From Nitzschia sp. pyKryTriq1 (taxonomy: Eukaryota > Bacillariophyta > Bacillariophyceae > Bacillariales > Bacillariaceae), in assembly GCA_956465555.1 (NCBI GenBank), contig OY101126.1, positions 414,501 through 478,500 of the forward strand: DNA of 64,000 nt, in the 5' to 3' direction. Positions 29,638 through 39,441 of this stretch are shown here, in pieces. Numbering within the stretch: the first letter of the stretch is position 1; each line of letters starts with the position of its first letter. A model generated the notes under the pieces. That model did not search any database. It saw only the letters and a list, made by a program, of their open reading frames with translations, and had not been told where the DNA came from. Made by a program: the position numbers and the translations under genes.

Positions 29638-30057
29638 TAGTAGAAGAAAGCTCCACTACAGTACAACTAGTACTATGCACCGTACTTGAAAATCTACAGT
29701 AGCGAAGCCCGCGAGCAAGGTCAGCTGTCGGTCACGAGTCCCAGTCACGACATATAGAAGTCATGTAAGTCGTCTTTGCTTCCCTCCATCATTCTTTCAA
29801 TTCTTCATTCGACACGTTCGCGCATCACGCTTCACGCTTCAGTTCGCGTTCGCATTATTTTTTGACATGACGTTGTGTGACATTCAGTTCATTCTGTGGA
29901 ACAAGAACAACATGCCTGCTGGGTTGCTTCGACGCGACGCCAACATCCCTTCATGCATCTCCCTGTTCTTCATGTCTCCCAGCTATCCGATGATACCATT
30001 ATTTTTCTCAATCCAAACTCATTCATACATAGAACAAGGTGACAGTCAAGTGCAATC
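29638..30057. other. Intergenic region upstream of the phosphate symporter
   Basis: About 420 bases between two tandem plus-strand genes. It starts with CTAGTAGTAG at the carrier stop codon, and has a repeated cgcatcacgcttcacgcttc near 29820. No gene recognised. Confidence 0.4.
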
Positions 30058-32373
30058 ATGTCGCTTTTTATGGAGCCTCCCCATCACGTCTACGCCTCCA
30101 CTCACAACATCTACGATGCCGACGGCGAGCCGTCGATTCTGCAAGAATCTACCACCACTAATCGATCTATCCTTCTCAGAGGTCAACGAGTGGAAGAAAA
30201 TGATGATCTACCTCTCGATAGCAATGTCTCTGTTTTATCAACCGTTTCGTTTGATATTCCACCTGTTCGATTCCTGCCTGCCGATGCATCCTCTGGTGCC
30301 GAGGAACCACGTTTGGGTGGTCTTCGTCGCGGTACGAGTTTTCACTCAATTTACACTATGCACTCTGCCATCATGTCGGATGGTATCCTCAACTGCTTTC
30401 GAGTGGAACGAGATATAGACGACAACGAAAGTAGTGTTCTAGGCCAATTGCCGGCTCGCTACGACGATCACAGCATCAAATCCAAAGCAACCTGGTTTGG
30501 TGCACTCTGCCTGGCCGGTGTTGGCATGTTTGTTGAGGCTCTAGTCATCATTACGACGGGTCAAATCAAGACTATTTGGCATGCACAATATCCTGAATGT
30601 TGGGATGCCGAGAAAGATCAGCACTGTCCGAATTTAATCCAATGTTGCGATCTCTTTCCAAACACACCAATCGATGTTGTCAACGGTGAGATGGTGTGTG
30701 CCGCAAACTTTGACCCCCCAGATTTTTGTCAAAGCGATCAGACCTATCCTGAAGCTGTATTGTGTGGTCCAGGGGTCACAGGTGGCGTCTCTTACTCCGA
30801 ATTTGCTGGAATAATGGCAGGCATGTTGATATTTGGAATAATTTGCGATAAGATTGGTCGAAACAAAGCTGGAACCATCACCTCAATGTTCATGATAGTT
30901 GGTATTTCGGGTATGACACTATTCAATTCAGAGGATCAGTCGACACTTTTTATTCTTTTTTCGGTCTTTTTCTCGGTCTTTGGAATGGGTGTAGGAGGTG
31001 AGTACCCATTGACGGCCTCGGGCGCCGCAGAGTATCACGTGAAGACAACGGAAGACGCCTTGCTGGACGACCAACCACAACACCGCCGCCGAGTCTTCCT
31101 AGAGGCAGCGCAAAATGTTCGCCGTGGCGAGACGATATCGTTGGTCTTTGCCATGCAAGGTGCCGGTGCAGTCATCGGATCCATTTTGTTGGTTGTCTTG
31201 ATCTATGTCGCAGGACAATCGCGAATTGATTGCGATGCGGCAGGAAATAATTCGGCGGGAGCCAATCCTGATGCTCTCGCTGCTATTTGGAGAAGTTTCT
31301 ACCTCATTGGGTTGCTCTGCGTTGTGATGCTCTTGCTCTATCGGTGGCTCATTTTGGAGGAAGACACGGACCACTCCGCCGTCCTTAAGCGACAACAACG
31401 ACGAGAGGCGAAACTTGGACGGGAAGCTCTTAGCAAATGGCGGATCCTCAACTTTTATTCCTTTCGTCTTATCGGTACTGGTGGGAACTGGTTCGTCTGG
31501 GACATTGCTTTTTATGGCCTCAAGCTGTACTCTGGTCCAATATTTGCCGCGATAAATCCTGAGGGAGATCTGGTGGTTCAGAACGGCTGGCTGCTATTTA
31601 ACAATCTATGTGCCCTTGCTGGTTACTATTGTGCTGCTCGTGTGATTGATATACCAACAATCGGCCGAAAGCGATTGCAAATGGCGTCATTTACATTGTG
31701 CGCAATCCTTTTTTCTGTCACGGGGGCAATTTTCAGCCAAGCGCGGCCGGGGGTTTTGATGGTTTTGTTCTTTGCAAGTTCGTTCTTTGGGAATTTTGGC
31801 GCTAATGTTACGACCTACGTCATGGCGGCCGAAACGTATCCGACGGAACTGCGAGCTACCTGTCATGGTATATCTGCCTTCATGGGCAAGTGTGGAGCAC
31901 TTTTTGCTACTATCGCCTTTGCGCACTTGCAGACAGACGAGATCTTCTTCACGTGCGCAGCCACCTCCATAATGGGCATTTTGTTGACGGCCATGTTCAG
32001 CGTTGACCTCACACGAGTTCCCTTGTCGGAGCACGATGCTCAGCTAGAATTATTCCTCGAAGGAAGACTAGAGGTGTACAAGGGCAAACTGAACGCTCCG
32101 CAACACTTGTCATTATTTGAACGCCTGGTCGGTCGTCATGGTGAATACGACCCGAAATGGGCCTCCAAACTGGTGGAGGCCGAAAAGAATCGTATTGACA
32201 CGGAGCGAGGATCACGCCAATCTCTCGCTCCTCACAGCTTCGATCATTCACCATCTCGTCACAAAAGACGAAGGACGCTATCTTCCAAATCAGGAAAGGC
32301 GGTGTTTCCGGTCGTGGAAGAAGACAAGGATGATACCGTGCCAGACATCGTAGCTACTTCTAGTAGTAGCTAG
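30058..32373 (+). CDS. Phosphate:H+ symporter of the major facilitator superfamily (PHS family)
   Basis: Imports inorganic phosphate coupled to protons or sodium. The product has 771 residues, longer than yeast PHO84 because of a 140-residue cytosolic N-terminus and a long C-tail. About 11-12 membrane segments are visible, starting with TWFGALCLAGVGMFVEALVI (about 143-162). The PHS signature GMGVGGEYPLTAS matches GGDYPLS of PHO84/PHT1 with Asp changed to Glu. Others are RLIGTGGNWFVWDIAFYGL (the conserved Asp of the second half), IGRKRLQM and NFGANVTTYVMAAETYPTELRAT. A Cys-rich loop (about 170-240, CWDAEKDQHCPNLIQCC) follows TM1 and is not found in yeast PHO84; it may be a disulfide-bonded outer loop. 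It ends convergently 54 bases from the RluA-like gene. Confidence 0.85.
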   Translation: MSLFMEPPHHVYASTHNIYDADGEPSILQESTTTNRSILLRGQRVEENDDLPLDSNVSVLSTVSFDIPPVRFLPADASSGAEEPRLGGLRRGTSFHSIYTMHSAIMSDGILNCFRVERDIDDNESSVLGQLPARYDDHSIKSKATWFGALCLAGVGMFVEALVIITTGQIKTIWHAQYPECWDAEKDQHCPNLIQCCDLFPNTPIDVVNGEMVCAANFDPPDFCQSDQTYPEAVLCGPGVTGGVSYSEFAGIMAGMLIFGIICDKIGRNKAGTITSMFMIVGISGMTLFNSEDQSTLFILFSVFFSVFGMGVGGEYPLTASGAAEYHVKTTEDALLDDQPQHRRRVFLEAAQNVRRGETISLVFAMQGAGAVIGSILLVVLIYVAGQSRIDCDAAGNNSAGANPDALAAIWRSFYLIGLLCVVMLLLYRWLILEEDTDHSAVLKRQQRREAKLGREALSKWRILNFYSFRLIGTGGNWFVWDIAFYGLKLYSGPIFAAINPEGDLVVQNGWLLFNNLCALAGYYCAARVIDIPTIGRKRLQMASFTLCAILFSVTGAIFSQARPGVLMVLFFASSFFGNFGANVTTYVMAAETYPTELRATCHGISAFMGKCGALFATIAFAHLQTDEIFFTCAATSIMGILLTAMFSVDLTRVPLSEHDAQLELFLEGRLEVYKGKLNAPQHLSLFERLVGRHGEYDPKWASKLVEAEKNRIDTERGSRQSLAPHSFDHSPSRHKRRRTLSSKSGKAVFPVVEEDKDDTVPDIVATSSSS

Positions 32374-32427
32374 TAGTCTAGCAGGAGTAGTTAACCCCAT
32401 CAAAAGTTAGAATGTTTGCTATCATTA

Positions 32428-33641
32428 CTATGTGTAGCTTCCCTCCATGGCTTGTACTATTTCCAAAACATCGCAGTGCTTTCGCATGAGTGCGGCGATA
32501 GCATCCGTGCTCTCTTGGACGATCACGTCCGTAAATTGTGGTGGACACCATACGGCAACGCTCTCGGGATTATCCAGCAATGGAGGGATGAGAATCCCAC
32601 TTGCATGCAAATAGGTTCGTGGAGGAGTGAGTATAATATCTTCGGCAGCGTTGTTGTTCTCGCGTGATGTGGTACTGTCATTCTTGCTGCTACCGTCCTT
32701 GTAAATTGGATCTCCCAACAGGGGCAGGCCCATGGATTTGGCAGCGACTCGCAGCTGATGAGTTTTTCCCGTGTACGGTCGAAATAAAACCAGTGTCAGC
32801 CGGTGGTAGTCGTGGTCGTTGTCTTTGTTGTTTTTGTTATGTCCTCGAATGGGAGCGGTGAAGAATCTCGTCTTTGCAAAATTATTCGCCGCCGTCGTCT
32901 TCGTCTTCGTCTTCGTGTTGGTGCTGGCATTGTCCTTATGATTCCGTGTCAGTTTCCAGGATTTGTCACGGCTTCGTACCATCCCTCCCTGCACCCATCC
33001 TTGTTTCTTTTTGGTCGGACGCTTTGCTGAGATGCCCATGTACACTTTTGAATCCTTCCTTCCGCAAAACATTCTATCAATGCTTGTGCCATTGCCACAT
33101 CCTTGGCGAATATCAAAATCCCCGACGTGACTCGATCCAAACGATGCACGCCCCACAATCGGTCGCTGCCACCACCGTCATCATTGTCGCCGCTTTGTTG
33201 TCGTCGTCGTTGCTTTCGAAGTGCATTGACAATTCCTAGTAGCGACGCATCATCAACATCCGCCTGCTCCTGCTGGTCATCATCCTCGTCCTTTTCTCCT
33301 TGCGGAATGATGTCATTGTGGTGTGCGATGCCGGGTGGTTTGTTGACAATCAAAAGTCGATCCGATTCGTATAAAACGGGGATATCAATGAATGCTGCTG
33401 CTGCTGCTGATGATGATGATGACTCGCCGTCATCCTCGTCTTCATTTATTGTAGTCGCAGCCTGAAGTGAGGCTAACGGAGACACCGTCGGCTTGGTTGG
33501 GATGCGACCGCGGACGGAATGCTGCTGACAAGTAGTAATAGTAGACGTCGATAGTGGTAATTTCAAGTGACCCAAGGCGACGCAGACATGAAGGTACCAG
33601 GCCAATAATGACATTACTGTCGTCGTGCATATTATCCTCAT
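32428..33641 (-). CDS. RluA-type pseudouridine synthase with one apparent frameshift
   Basis: Isomerises uridine to pseudouridine in rRNA or tRNA. The start MRIICTTTVMSLL gives a hydrophobic, then Ser/Thr-rich N-terminus that may target an organelle. The catalytic core has VNKPPGIAHHND and the RluA active-site motif HRLDRVTSGILIFAK, with the catalytic Asp. The C-terminal half (KVYMGISAKRP, TLVLFRPYTGKTHQLRVAAKS, GLPLLGDPIY) is in another frame. The two halves abut at about 33045 within FAEGRIQK / VYMG; re-reading one base gives exactly the family sequence, so a single base seems to be missing or a -1 shift is used. No intron of sensible length fits. Large Asp/Gln/Asn-rich insertions are typical of the species. 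Either a sequencing/assembly error, a recent mutation, or programmed frameshifting. Confidence 0.72.
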
Positions 33642-34123
33642 GGCTGTCCCATTTTCGTCATGTGGATTATAATATTGTTCGTATTTTGTGATGAATGGCA
33701 ACACAAGCAAGACACAAGAATAACAAGATAAGAAAGAGTTGACAGTTGACCAAAGATCCAAAAAAGTAATAATCAAGGGCCGTGGATCGATCGATCCGGA
33801 TCGATCATCGGCGCGACGACCGCGCGCGGCCGCGAGAAAGATGTCCGTCGTCGGTCGTCGCGTCGATCGTCGAACCGTTCGACTGCTGTACGCCTGTCTT
33901 CGTCCGTCCGTTCGCTCGAACCTCGAAACCAATCAATCCAAAAACCAACGAAAAATCCAGCGTCACAATAATCCTAAATCGACCGACCACCGACCGCATA
34001 ATACGGTTGGGCAACACAAAGAAGAAGAAAGAGACTCATCATCGCTCGCCTCTTCCATCTCTTTCGACTACTCTGAAACTTGGCTAGAAGTTCATCAAGA
34101 AGCAATAACCATACAACCACACC
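33642..34123. other. Divergent promoter region between the RluA-like and UTP5 genes
   Basis: About 480 bases between divergent genes. It contains a GATC/CGCG-rich patch at 33785-33870 (gatcgatccggatcgatc). Two rRNA-related genes in divergent arrangement could share control, but I see no known motif. Confidence 0.4.
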
Positions 34124-35905
34124 ATGAGTGCATCCTCATCTTCCACGACATTCCTCCAATCGGCTCAATCGCCGGATCAAAGCTTGGTGGCAGTAGTTCC
34201 TCCGTCGGCGGCGGCGGCGGTATCTTCTTCTTCTCGCTTGTTAGTGCAAATCTACCGGGTGACTTCTTCCTCCACTTGTCAATTGCAGTTGACATTGACG
34301 CATAATACGCCTCCTGCTGATGGTGGCGCCGCTCTTCAAGAGTTGATCTTTTGTGGAAATTCAGCCTTAGTGGCTCGATTCGGCACTGCCCAAATTATTC
34401 TGTGGGATTTGGATCGCGGTGTGGTATCCCAAACCCTCGAAGCGCGTAACGACGAAGAATTCTTGGGTCTTGCTACTTCTAATGGTGGTAACGATGATTG
34501 CTTTTATAGTCTCGTCAAGCATGGAAGCAGCAGCAGCAAGCTGGTGGTACAAGAATATGCTCGATCGACTGGAAAACTTTTGCGAAAGATCAAGAGTGGT
34601 CGCTGGGAAGGTGGTGCTGGTGGTGGCGACGACACGGCGCTGCTGCTGTCTTCGACACTGTGTGTGTCATCGTCGCATGTAGTAGTCCAAACCGCGCCAG
34701 GATCTCTGCGAGTGATGAACAGTCAAACGGGCAAGAAGGTGGGGAAAATCAAGGCTGGGAAGGGTGGTAGTGGTGCGGTAGCCTTTACCAGCATGAAACT
34801 AGTGCAAGGCAGCAGCAGCACCGACCATGGCGACACCATCTTGGCGACGATTCAAAGTGGTGGTGCCATAGTTTTCTACAATGTATCCACTTGTGAAGAA
34901 ACTGCCAAACTTGTGCACCAAGTCACATCGTCTTCCACGCCAGCAGCATCGTCCGATGGGCTTTTGCAACTCATCGGGCGGAACTTGAACTTGGTGCTGG
35001 TGGAAAACACGGTCTTTTCGAAGAAAGGATCGTCGTCCTTCGAACGACTGACAACGCTCCAATCAGCTCACCCCATGGCACCCTTTTTGACAAAGGATGG
35101 TAGAAGAGTCATGGCCTTGGTTCATCAAAATCGCAGTGGTTGTGAAGCACAATGGGTGGACTTGGACGATGCTCCCGAAACGCTCGATTTGGACAAGGCG
35201 GTAGCAGTAGCAGCTGCTGCTGCTTCAGAGGTCAAGGACAGCGCAGGAGCACAGGCGGAAAAAGCTTCCAAGCGCAAGACTACCGAACCCATGATTCTAG
35301 GACCAGGCCAAGCTGGTGTGGAAGTTGCCCCGCCCACGAAAAAGTCCAAGGTGGTGGGAGAAGGCTCTGATAATGATGAAACTGAAGAAGAGGAAGAACC
35401 TTCGGCCAAGGATATTACGATTGCCGAGCGTTTGCAGCAGTTGACAAATGCCCTTGACGACGACGAAGATGACGATGACGAGGATGATGATGAAATGGAT
35501 GAGGGTGGTGGTGGTGGTGGTGCTTCTTCGAAACAAAATTTCAAGCCCCAGCGTGCTACAACCGAGTCTCTGAAGGAGTTGCTGTCACAAGCATTACAAT
35601 CGGGAGATGACTCACTCTTGGAACTTGCCTTGGCTGTTCGGGATGTCAAAGTCATTTCTACTACCTTGAAGGATATTGGCTCCTCTCGCATCGTCACTTT
35701 GCTCAGCAAACTCACTACTCGTCTAGCGTCCAACCCGCTCCGGGCCGAGGGACTGGCTCTTTGGTTGTCGCACTGTTTGAAGCAAGGAAGATTCCAACCA
35801 CACCATTTGGCTCCTTTGCGAAATTTGCTGTACGAACGAACAGAAAGTTTCTCAGATTTGCTACGATTGGAGGGGCGGTTAGCTCTCATGTGCGATGTAG
35901 AGTAA
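34124..35905 (+). CDS. UTP5: U3 snoRNP/t-UTP subunit UTP5 (WDR43-like)
   Basis: Nucleolar component of the small-subunit processome needed for pre-18S rRNA transcription and processing. The product has 593 residues. The first 380 residues form a degenerate WD40 propeller (AQIILWDLDRGVVSQTL, KLVVQEYARSTGKLLRKIK, GAIVFYNVSTCEETAKL). A Lys/acid-rich linker with a poly-Asp/Glu run follows (about 420-465). The C-terminal Utp12 domain (about 480-590) reads SLKELLSQALQSGDDSLLELAL, then DIGSSRIVTLLSKLTTRLAS and RAEGLALWLSHCLKQG, the family pattern. It is intronless and convergent with the LRR gene, 67 bases away. The neighbouring divergent gene is a probable rRNA pseudouridine synthase, so both may act in rRNA maturation. 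Confidence 0.82.
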   Translation: MSASSSSTTFLQSAQSPDQSLVAVVPPSAAAAVSSSSRLLVQIYRVTSSSTCQLQLTLTHNTPPADGGAALQELIFCGNSALVARFGTAQIILWDLDRGVVSQTLEARNDEEFLGLATSNGGNDDCFYSLVKHGSSSSKLVVQEYARSTGKLLRKIKSGRWEGGAGGGDDTALLLSSTLCVSSSHVVVQTAPGSLRVMNSQTGKKVGKIKAGKGGSGAVAFTSMKLVQGSSSTDHGDTILATIQSGGAIVFYNVSTCEETAKLVHQVTSSSTPAASSDGLLQLIGRNLNLVLVENTVFSKKGSSSFERLTTLQSAHPMAPFLTKDGRRVMALVHQNRSGCEAQWVDLDDAPETLDLDKAVAVAAAAASEVKDSAGAQAEKASKRKTTEPMILGPGQAGVEVAPPTKKSKVVGEGSDNDETEEEEEPSAKDITIAERLQQLTNALDDDEDDDDEDDDEMDEGGGGGGASSKQNFKPQRATTESLKELLSQALQSGDDSLLELALAVRDVKVISTTLKDIGSSRIVTLLSKLTTRLASNPLRAEGLALWLSHCLKQGRFQPHHLAPLRNLLYERTESFSDLLRLEGRLALMCDVE

Positions 35906-35972
35906 AAAAGAAAGATATACAGACAGTAAAATCGTACTTAGTAACCGTCATGTATTTACATAAGTTTTATGC

Positions 35973-37031
35973 TCATCGCTTGCTCAGTACAATCCATGTG
36001 CTGGTGGCTGTCTCCTTTATCTTTCTCGGTTGCTGCACGCACTGCCAGCCATCCACCGCCTCGGTGTCGTTGATCTCGTCGTTTCCATTATCATTGTTTC
36101 TCGCGTGGTCGAAAAGCTTGAAAGAACGGATCGCGCTGGTACCTTCGCTTCTATCTTTATTAAATTGGTGTTTTGGTGCGTCCACAACGAGTTCTGCTTC
36201 GTCCACCCAGACAGTTGGACCGTGAACCAAAGGACTACTAGACGTGTGCTGGCATTTTGTTTGAACTTGTAGCTGCACCACATTGGGTCCACCCAAATGA
36301 GGCCTCGATGTATATCCTTCGGGAGCATCAGGGACGGCATTTAGGCAGGCCTCGGAGCAAGCATGTAACAGCAGAGGAATGTCCGTGGATCCCAAACGTT
36401 GCGTCGTCCAACGCTGTAGAGAGCCGCCGCCGCCATCGGCGGCAGTCCCCGCAGGGAAGTCGTTTCGGCACACACTGCAGGAATCGGGTTGAAAATACTG
36501 GTTCATTTGAGGCAATCTTGGAAAGGCGGCGTGATTCTGTAGGTTCCCGTACAAGTCTTCTGTACAGACTTTGACGATGCGCAACGATGATACGTGGACC
36601 ATTTCGTAGGGCAACCAGTGCAAGTGATAGTTGAACCGAAGATCCAACTCTTCCAAATTGCTCATTCCAGCTATTTCAGGAGGGATAAGATTCAGCTTGG
36701 AACTTTGAATGGTGAGCCGCTGCACGGATTTCAATTGAGAAATACTTGCAGGCAACGTCAAGACCAATGGCGAATGACGACCCAAGGTCATTTCTTTCCT
36801 CTGCCGATGAATTCCTCCCCTTACCCACGGCTCTAGACAACGCCAGATCATACTGAATTGAGTCATCGCTTTAGGTCCTGCCAATATCAAGCAATCCCTA
36901 TGGATCCTTAGATCGCCATAATCTTTTGCTCCTTTGAGCTGGCATCGGGGCATCAAACAGATAGACCCACCATCAGCATCGTTGTTGTTCAAACAATCTT
37001 CCGTCGCGTCCGACTTTTCATCAGTGCACAT
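35973..37031 (-). CDS. Leucine-rich-repeat protein with C-terminal Cys-rich part
   Basis: A 352-residue protein of unknown role. Residues about 90-165 hold three to four LRRs of the plant/Ras-suppressor type (LPASISQLKSVQRLTIQ, LIPPEIAGMSNLEELDLRFN, WLPYEMVHVSSLRIVKV). A region after them has SCSVCRNDFPAG and LLLHACSEACLNAV, two CxxC/CxxxC pairs that could bind zinc. No signal peptide or membrane segment is evident, so it is probably cytosolic or nuclear. The pairing of short LRRs with a terminal Cys block resembles many lineage-specific diatom proteins. It ends convergently with UTP5. Confidence 0.7.
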   Translation of the reverse strand: MCTDEKSDATEDCLNNNDADGGSICLMPRCQLKGAKDYGDLRIHRDCLILAGPKAMTQFSMIWRCLEPWVRGGIHRQRKEMTLGRHSPLVLTLPASISQLKSVQRLTIQSSKLNLIPPEIAGMSNLEELDLRFNYHLHWLPYEMVHVSSLRIVKVCTEDLYGNLQNHAAFPRLPQMNQYFQPDSCSVCRNDFPAGTAADGGGGSLQRWTTQRLGSTDIPLLLHACSEACLNAVPDAPEGYTSRPHLGGPNVVQLQVQTKCQHTSSSPLVHGPTVWVDEAELVVDAPKHQFNKDRSEGTSAIRSFKLFDHARNNDNGNDEINDTEAVDGWQCVQQPRKIKETATSTWIVLSKR

Positions 37032-37333
37032 GGTGGTCTGATCGATGATTCATTCATTCATGCAAGGAGAAGAAAAGTGGACGACGTAAGAATTGATGAT
37101 GGTGGTGGTCATGGAAGCAAAGAGCGGGTCTGCGAGACATGGACGTGGTCTACTGCTAGCTCATGCACGAAAATGTGGATTCTTGGAAATTATGTGGGGC
37201 GGGTCTGAAAGAAGGATGAGCTGTGATGAGCAGACGCGGTTGCAAACGAGGACCCAATAAGCTGACACCAGAGACACAATCTAATAGTAGAGAACCTTTT
37301 TTATCCTAATATCTACTTACGTACAGCATTGCG
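37032..37333. other. Intergenic region between the LRR and parvulin genes
   Basis: About 300 bases between two minus-strand genes: 3' flank of the parvulin gene and promoter of the LRR gene. No gene or clear motif seen. Confidence 0.4.
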
Positions 37334-37867
37334 CTATAGTTTGCGCTTTCGAATATAGATCAAATGATATCCAAAATTCGTCTGAATGGGCCCCAACGTA
37401 GTGCCGACCTTGCTGTCGGGGTCGAAGCAGGCCTTGTCAAAGGGAGGCGCCATGGATCCTTGTGAGAACCGGCCCAGATCCCCTTTTGCCACTTTGGAAG
37501 GACACTGACTGTACTTTTCCGCAATGTCCCCGAACTTGCGGAGATTCGTTCCGATATCCTTGGTCATGTCCTCCAAGGCTTTCTTGGTTTTGGGAGAAGT
37601 GTCTTTGACGAGAATGTGGCTGGCTTCGCACCACTGACTGGCAGCGACAAAACTGTAAATTATCTGCACAGAGAAGAGTAGGAGGGCCAGGAAGGAAGCC
37701 GGGGAGAGGTAGAAATTCACACCGGCGACTGTCAAACTGCGCATCAACCACGGCTTGGCGTTCAATCGCGCTTGCTTCATCTCGTCGGCATCGTTCGTCT
37801 CCGCATGCACCGCGGAGATGCACAAGACTATTAGCGCCGACACCAGTGAAAGCCTTATTGAACTCAT
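37334..37867 (-). CDS. Membrane-anchored parvulin-type peptidyl-prolyl isomerase
   Basis: Catalyses cis/trans isomerisation of Xaa-Pro bonds. The product has 177 residues: an N-terminal signal peptide (RLSLVSALIVLCISAVHA), a second hydrophobic segment (about 54-76, LSPASFLALLLFSVQIIYSF), and a parvulin domain (about 82-177). The domain has ASHILVKD, then YSQCPSKVAKGDLGRFSQGSM, APPFDKACFD and GPIQTNFGYHLIYIRKRK, the conserved His and hydrophobic pocket of PpiC/Pin4-type enzymes. No WW domain is present, so it is not a Pin1 type. The two hydrophobic segments suggest an endomembrane protein whose catalytic domain faces either side; the sequence does not settle the topology. Confidence 0.82.
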   Translation of the reverse strand: MSSIRLSLVSALIVLCISAVHAETNDADEMKQARLNAKPWLMRSLTVAGVNFYLSPASFLALLLFSVQIIYSFVAASQWCEASHILVKDTSPKTKKALEDMTKDIGTNLRKFGDIAEKYSQCPSKVAKGDLGRFSQGSMAPPFDKACFDPDSKVGTTLGPIQTNFGYHLIYIRKRKL

Positions 37868-38316
37868 TGCGGTGCTGACTATTCTGTTCTCGTAGTCAAG
37901 ATAGGTGACACCTCTGTACTTGTGCTTGTTCTACGCCGGTAAATACACTGGACGCCAGGTCCATGCCGCGTGTCCTGTTGCCAGTTGCTGTCGTGTCTCC
38001 ACATGATGGTCAAAAAACAAAGTCCCTAATATTCCCGAGTCAGTCGTCTCTGTTGAAATCTCCGTCGTCTGTACGTTGTCAGCTGACGCTTTGACTAGTG
38101 GGACCACTTCCTCAGCCCCGCGTCGTTTAGTGTCGATGTTTGCTAGTAGTTCGTCTGCTCTTCCGACGCACGAACCTAATTTTTCTCAAAGCTGATGTCA
38201 CGGTACAAACTGGTACATCCACGCGTAGGAACAACCTGATTGTTACAATGCAGCGAAAACACCTGCCGTCTGTTGAATCAATGCAACTCATCATCAGTCC
38301 CATGACGAGGAATCAA
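37868..38316. other. Intergenic region, parvulin promoter
   Basis: About 450 bases between the parvulin gene and a Gag fossil. No gene or regulatory motif recognised. Confidence 0.4.
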
Positions 38317-39034
38317 CTATCCAACTTCCAGCTTTGGAACTGCATCTTTCATTTGCCTGAGTCGACAAGTTGTCAAGACAGACGTATTGCCTGGGTTGTG
38401 CCGTAATAATTTTGCTAACAGTTCGGCGAGTTCGGCAAGATCGACGATGCTGTTAAAAACATTGTCGACAGGTTGTGAGATGTCGAAGTGCATGTTGAAC
38501 AATTCCATCTCACGGCCTTTCATCTGTTGGGGTGTAATTTTGCCGTAAGTACCGAAAAGATGTAGTAGCAGCGCGCGGATGCTTGCGGAGTACTGGCCAG
38601 TGGCCCTGTTGAGTACTGCACACAGGTAGATAGGGTCAATGGCTGCCACTATCTGCGCAATGAGCGCTTTTTCTGTAGCTTGACAGAGCTCGAACGTTTG
38701 CTTCAGTTCGCGCCAAACATCTTTTGCTGCTTCGATTTGGGGGCCCGTGCCATTGGCTGGGGGGACGAAGAATGGTCCTGGATTTGCTGGGGACACCCAT
38801 GCTGGGACAGTGTTAGGTAGTAGCATATCTGTTTGCGAACAAAAGTAGGCCCAAATGGCCGTACAGTCCGCCACCAATGGTGGTGGGGACAGAACTAGCG
38901 TTAGCGTTCAGTTCTGTCTGCAGCGTCTGCAGTGATTCGTACACAGGTTGGCTGTGGATACGAGTCAGCACTTTGTGCTGAAAGTAAGTGTCGTTGACAC
39001 TGGGAATACGGGAGGACAACATGGTCAGACCCAA
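38317..39034 (-). mobile_element. Gag fossil of a diatom Copia-like LTR retrotransposon
   Basis: A minus-strand stretch whose conceptual products match the Gag-like leader of stramenopile Copia elements: a GGGLYGHLGLL-type motif, a Pro-rich PGPFFVPP block and a helical segment ending near a conserved LRR-type turn. Only this Gag portion is recognisable; no protease, integrase, reverse transcriptase or LTRs were seen next to it. It is broken (at least one break). The lack of recognisable ends suggests it is older than the LTR element at 51.7 kb. Confidence 0.6.
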
Positions 39035-39441
39035 GAAAAATCACTAAGCTCTGTCACTACCTGTGAAGTAAATCAATAAGAGGAGCTTAGCATCATGGCT
39101 CCGCTATCGGTCATCGACGGACGAAGGACGGACAGTGCTTGGATACCGATAGGAGGAACAAATCGATCTCGAATTCTCGTTGTTCATTCGTTCAGTCACG
39201 CTCTGCGCACACGACTGGCGGTCGGTCATCCAGCATCCCCCATCAACGAAAATGCGAACTCATACAGAACTTGTACAGCAGGCAGCAAGAGGAAAGAGGA
39301 CGGTGGAGGAGGAGGAGGAGGAGCCGCCATACCAGGCGTCGCCCATTTCACAGCTCACAATACTAATTCTCATCACTTCACAATTGAAAACAATATCAGT
39401 ATCGATCCGAAGATAAAGCAAGAGACAAAACAGCACAAATC
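39035..39441. other. Intergenic region upstream of the Cys-Gly repeat protein
   Basis: About 400 bases of promoter/5' leader. A purine-rich ggaggaggaggaggag run lies near 39305. No gene recognised. Confidence 0.4.

Noticed and set aside
33020-33060. A very short GT...AG intron (19 bases) as an explanation for the RluA frame change
   Set aside because: Removing it would delete conserved residues (VYMGIS) and is far below credible intron length; the frame is better explained by a one-base change.
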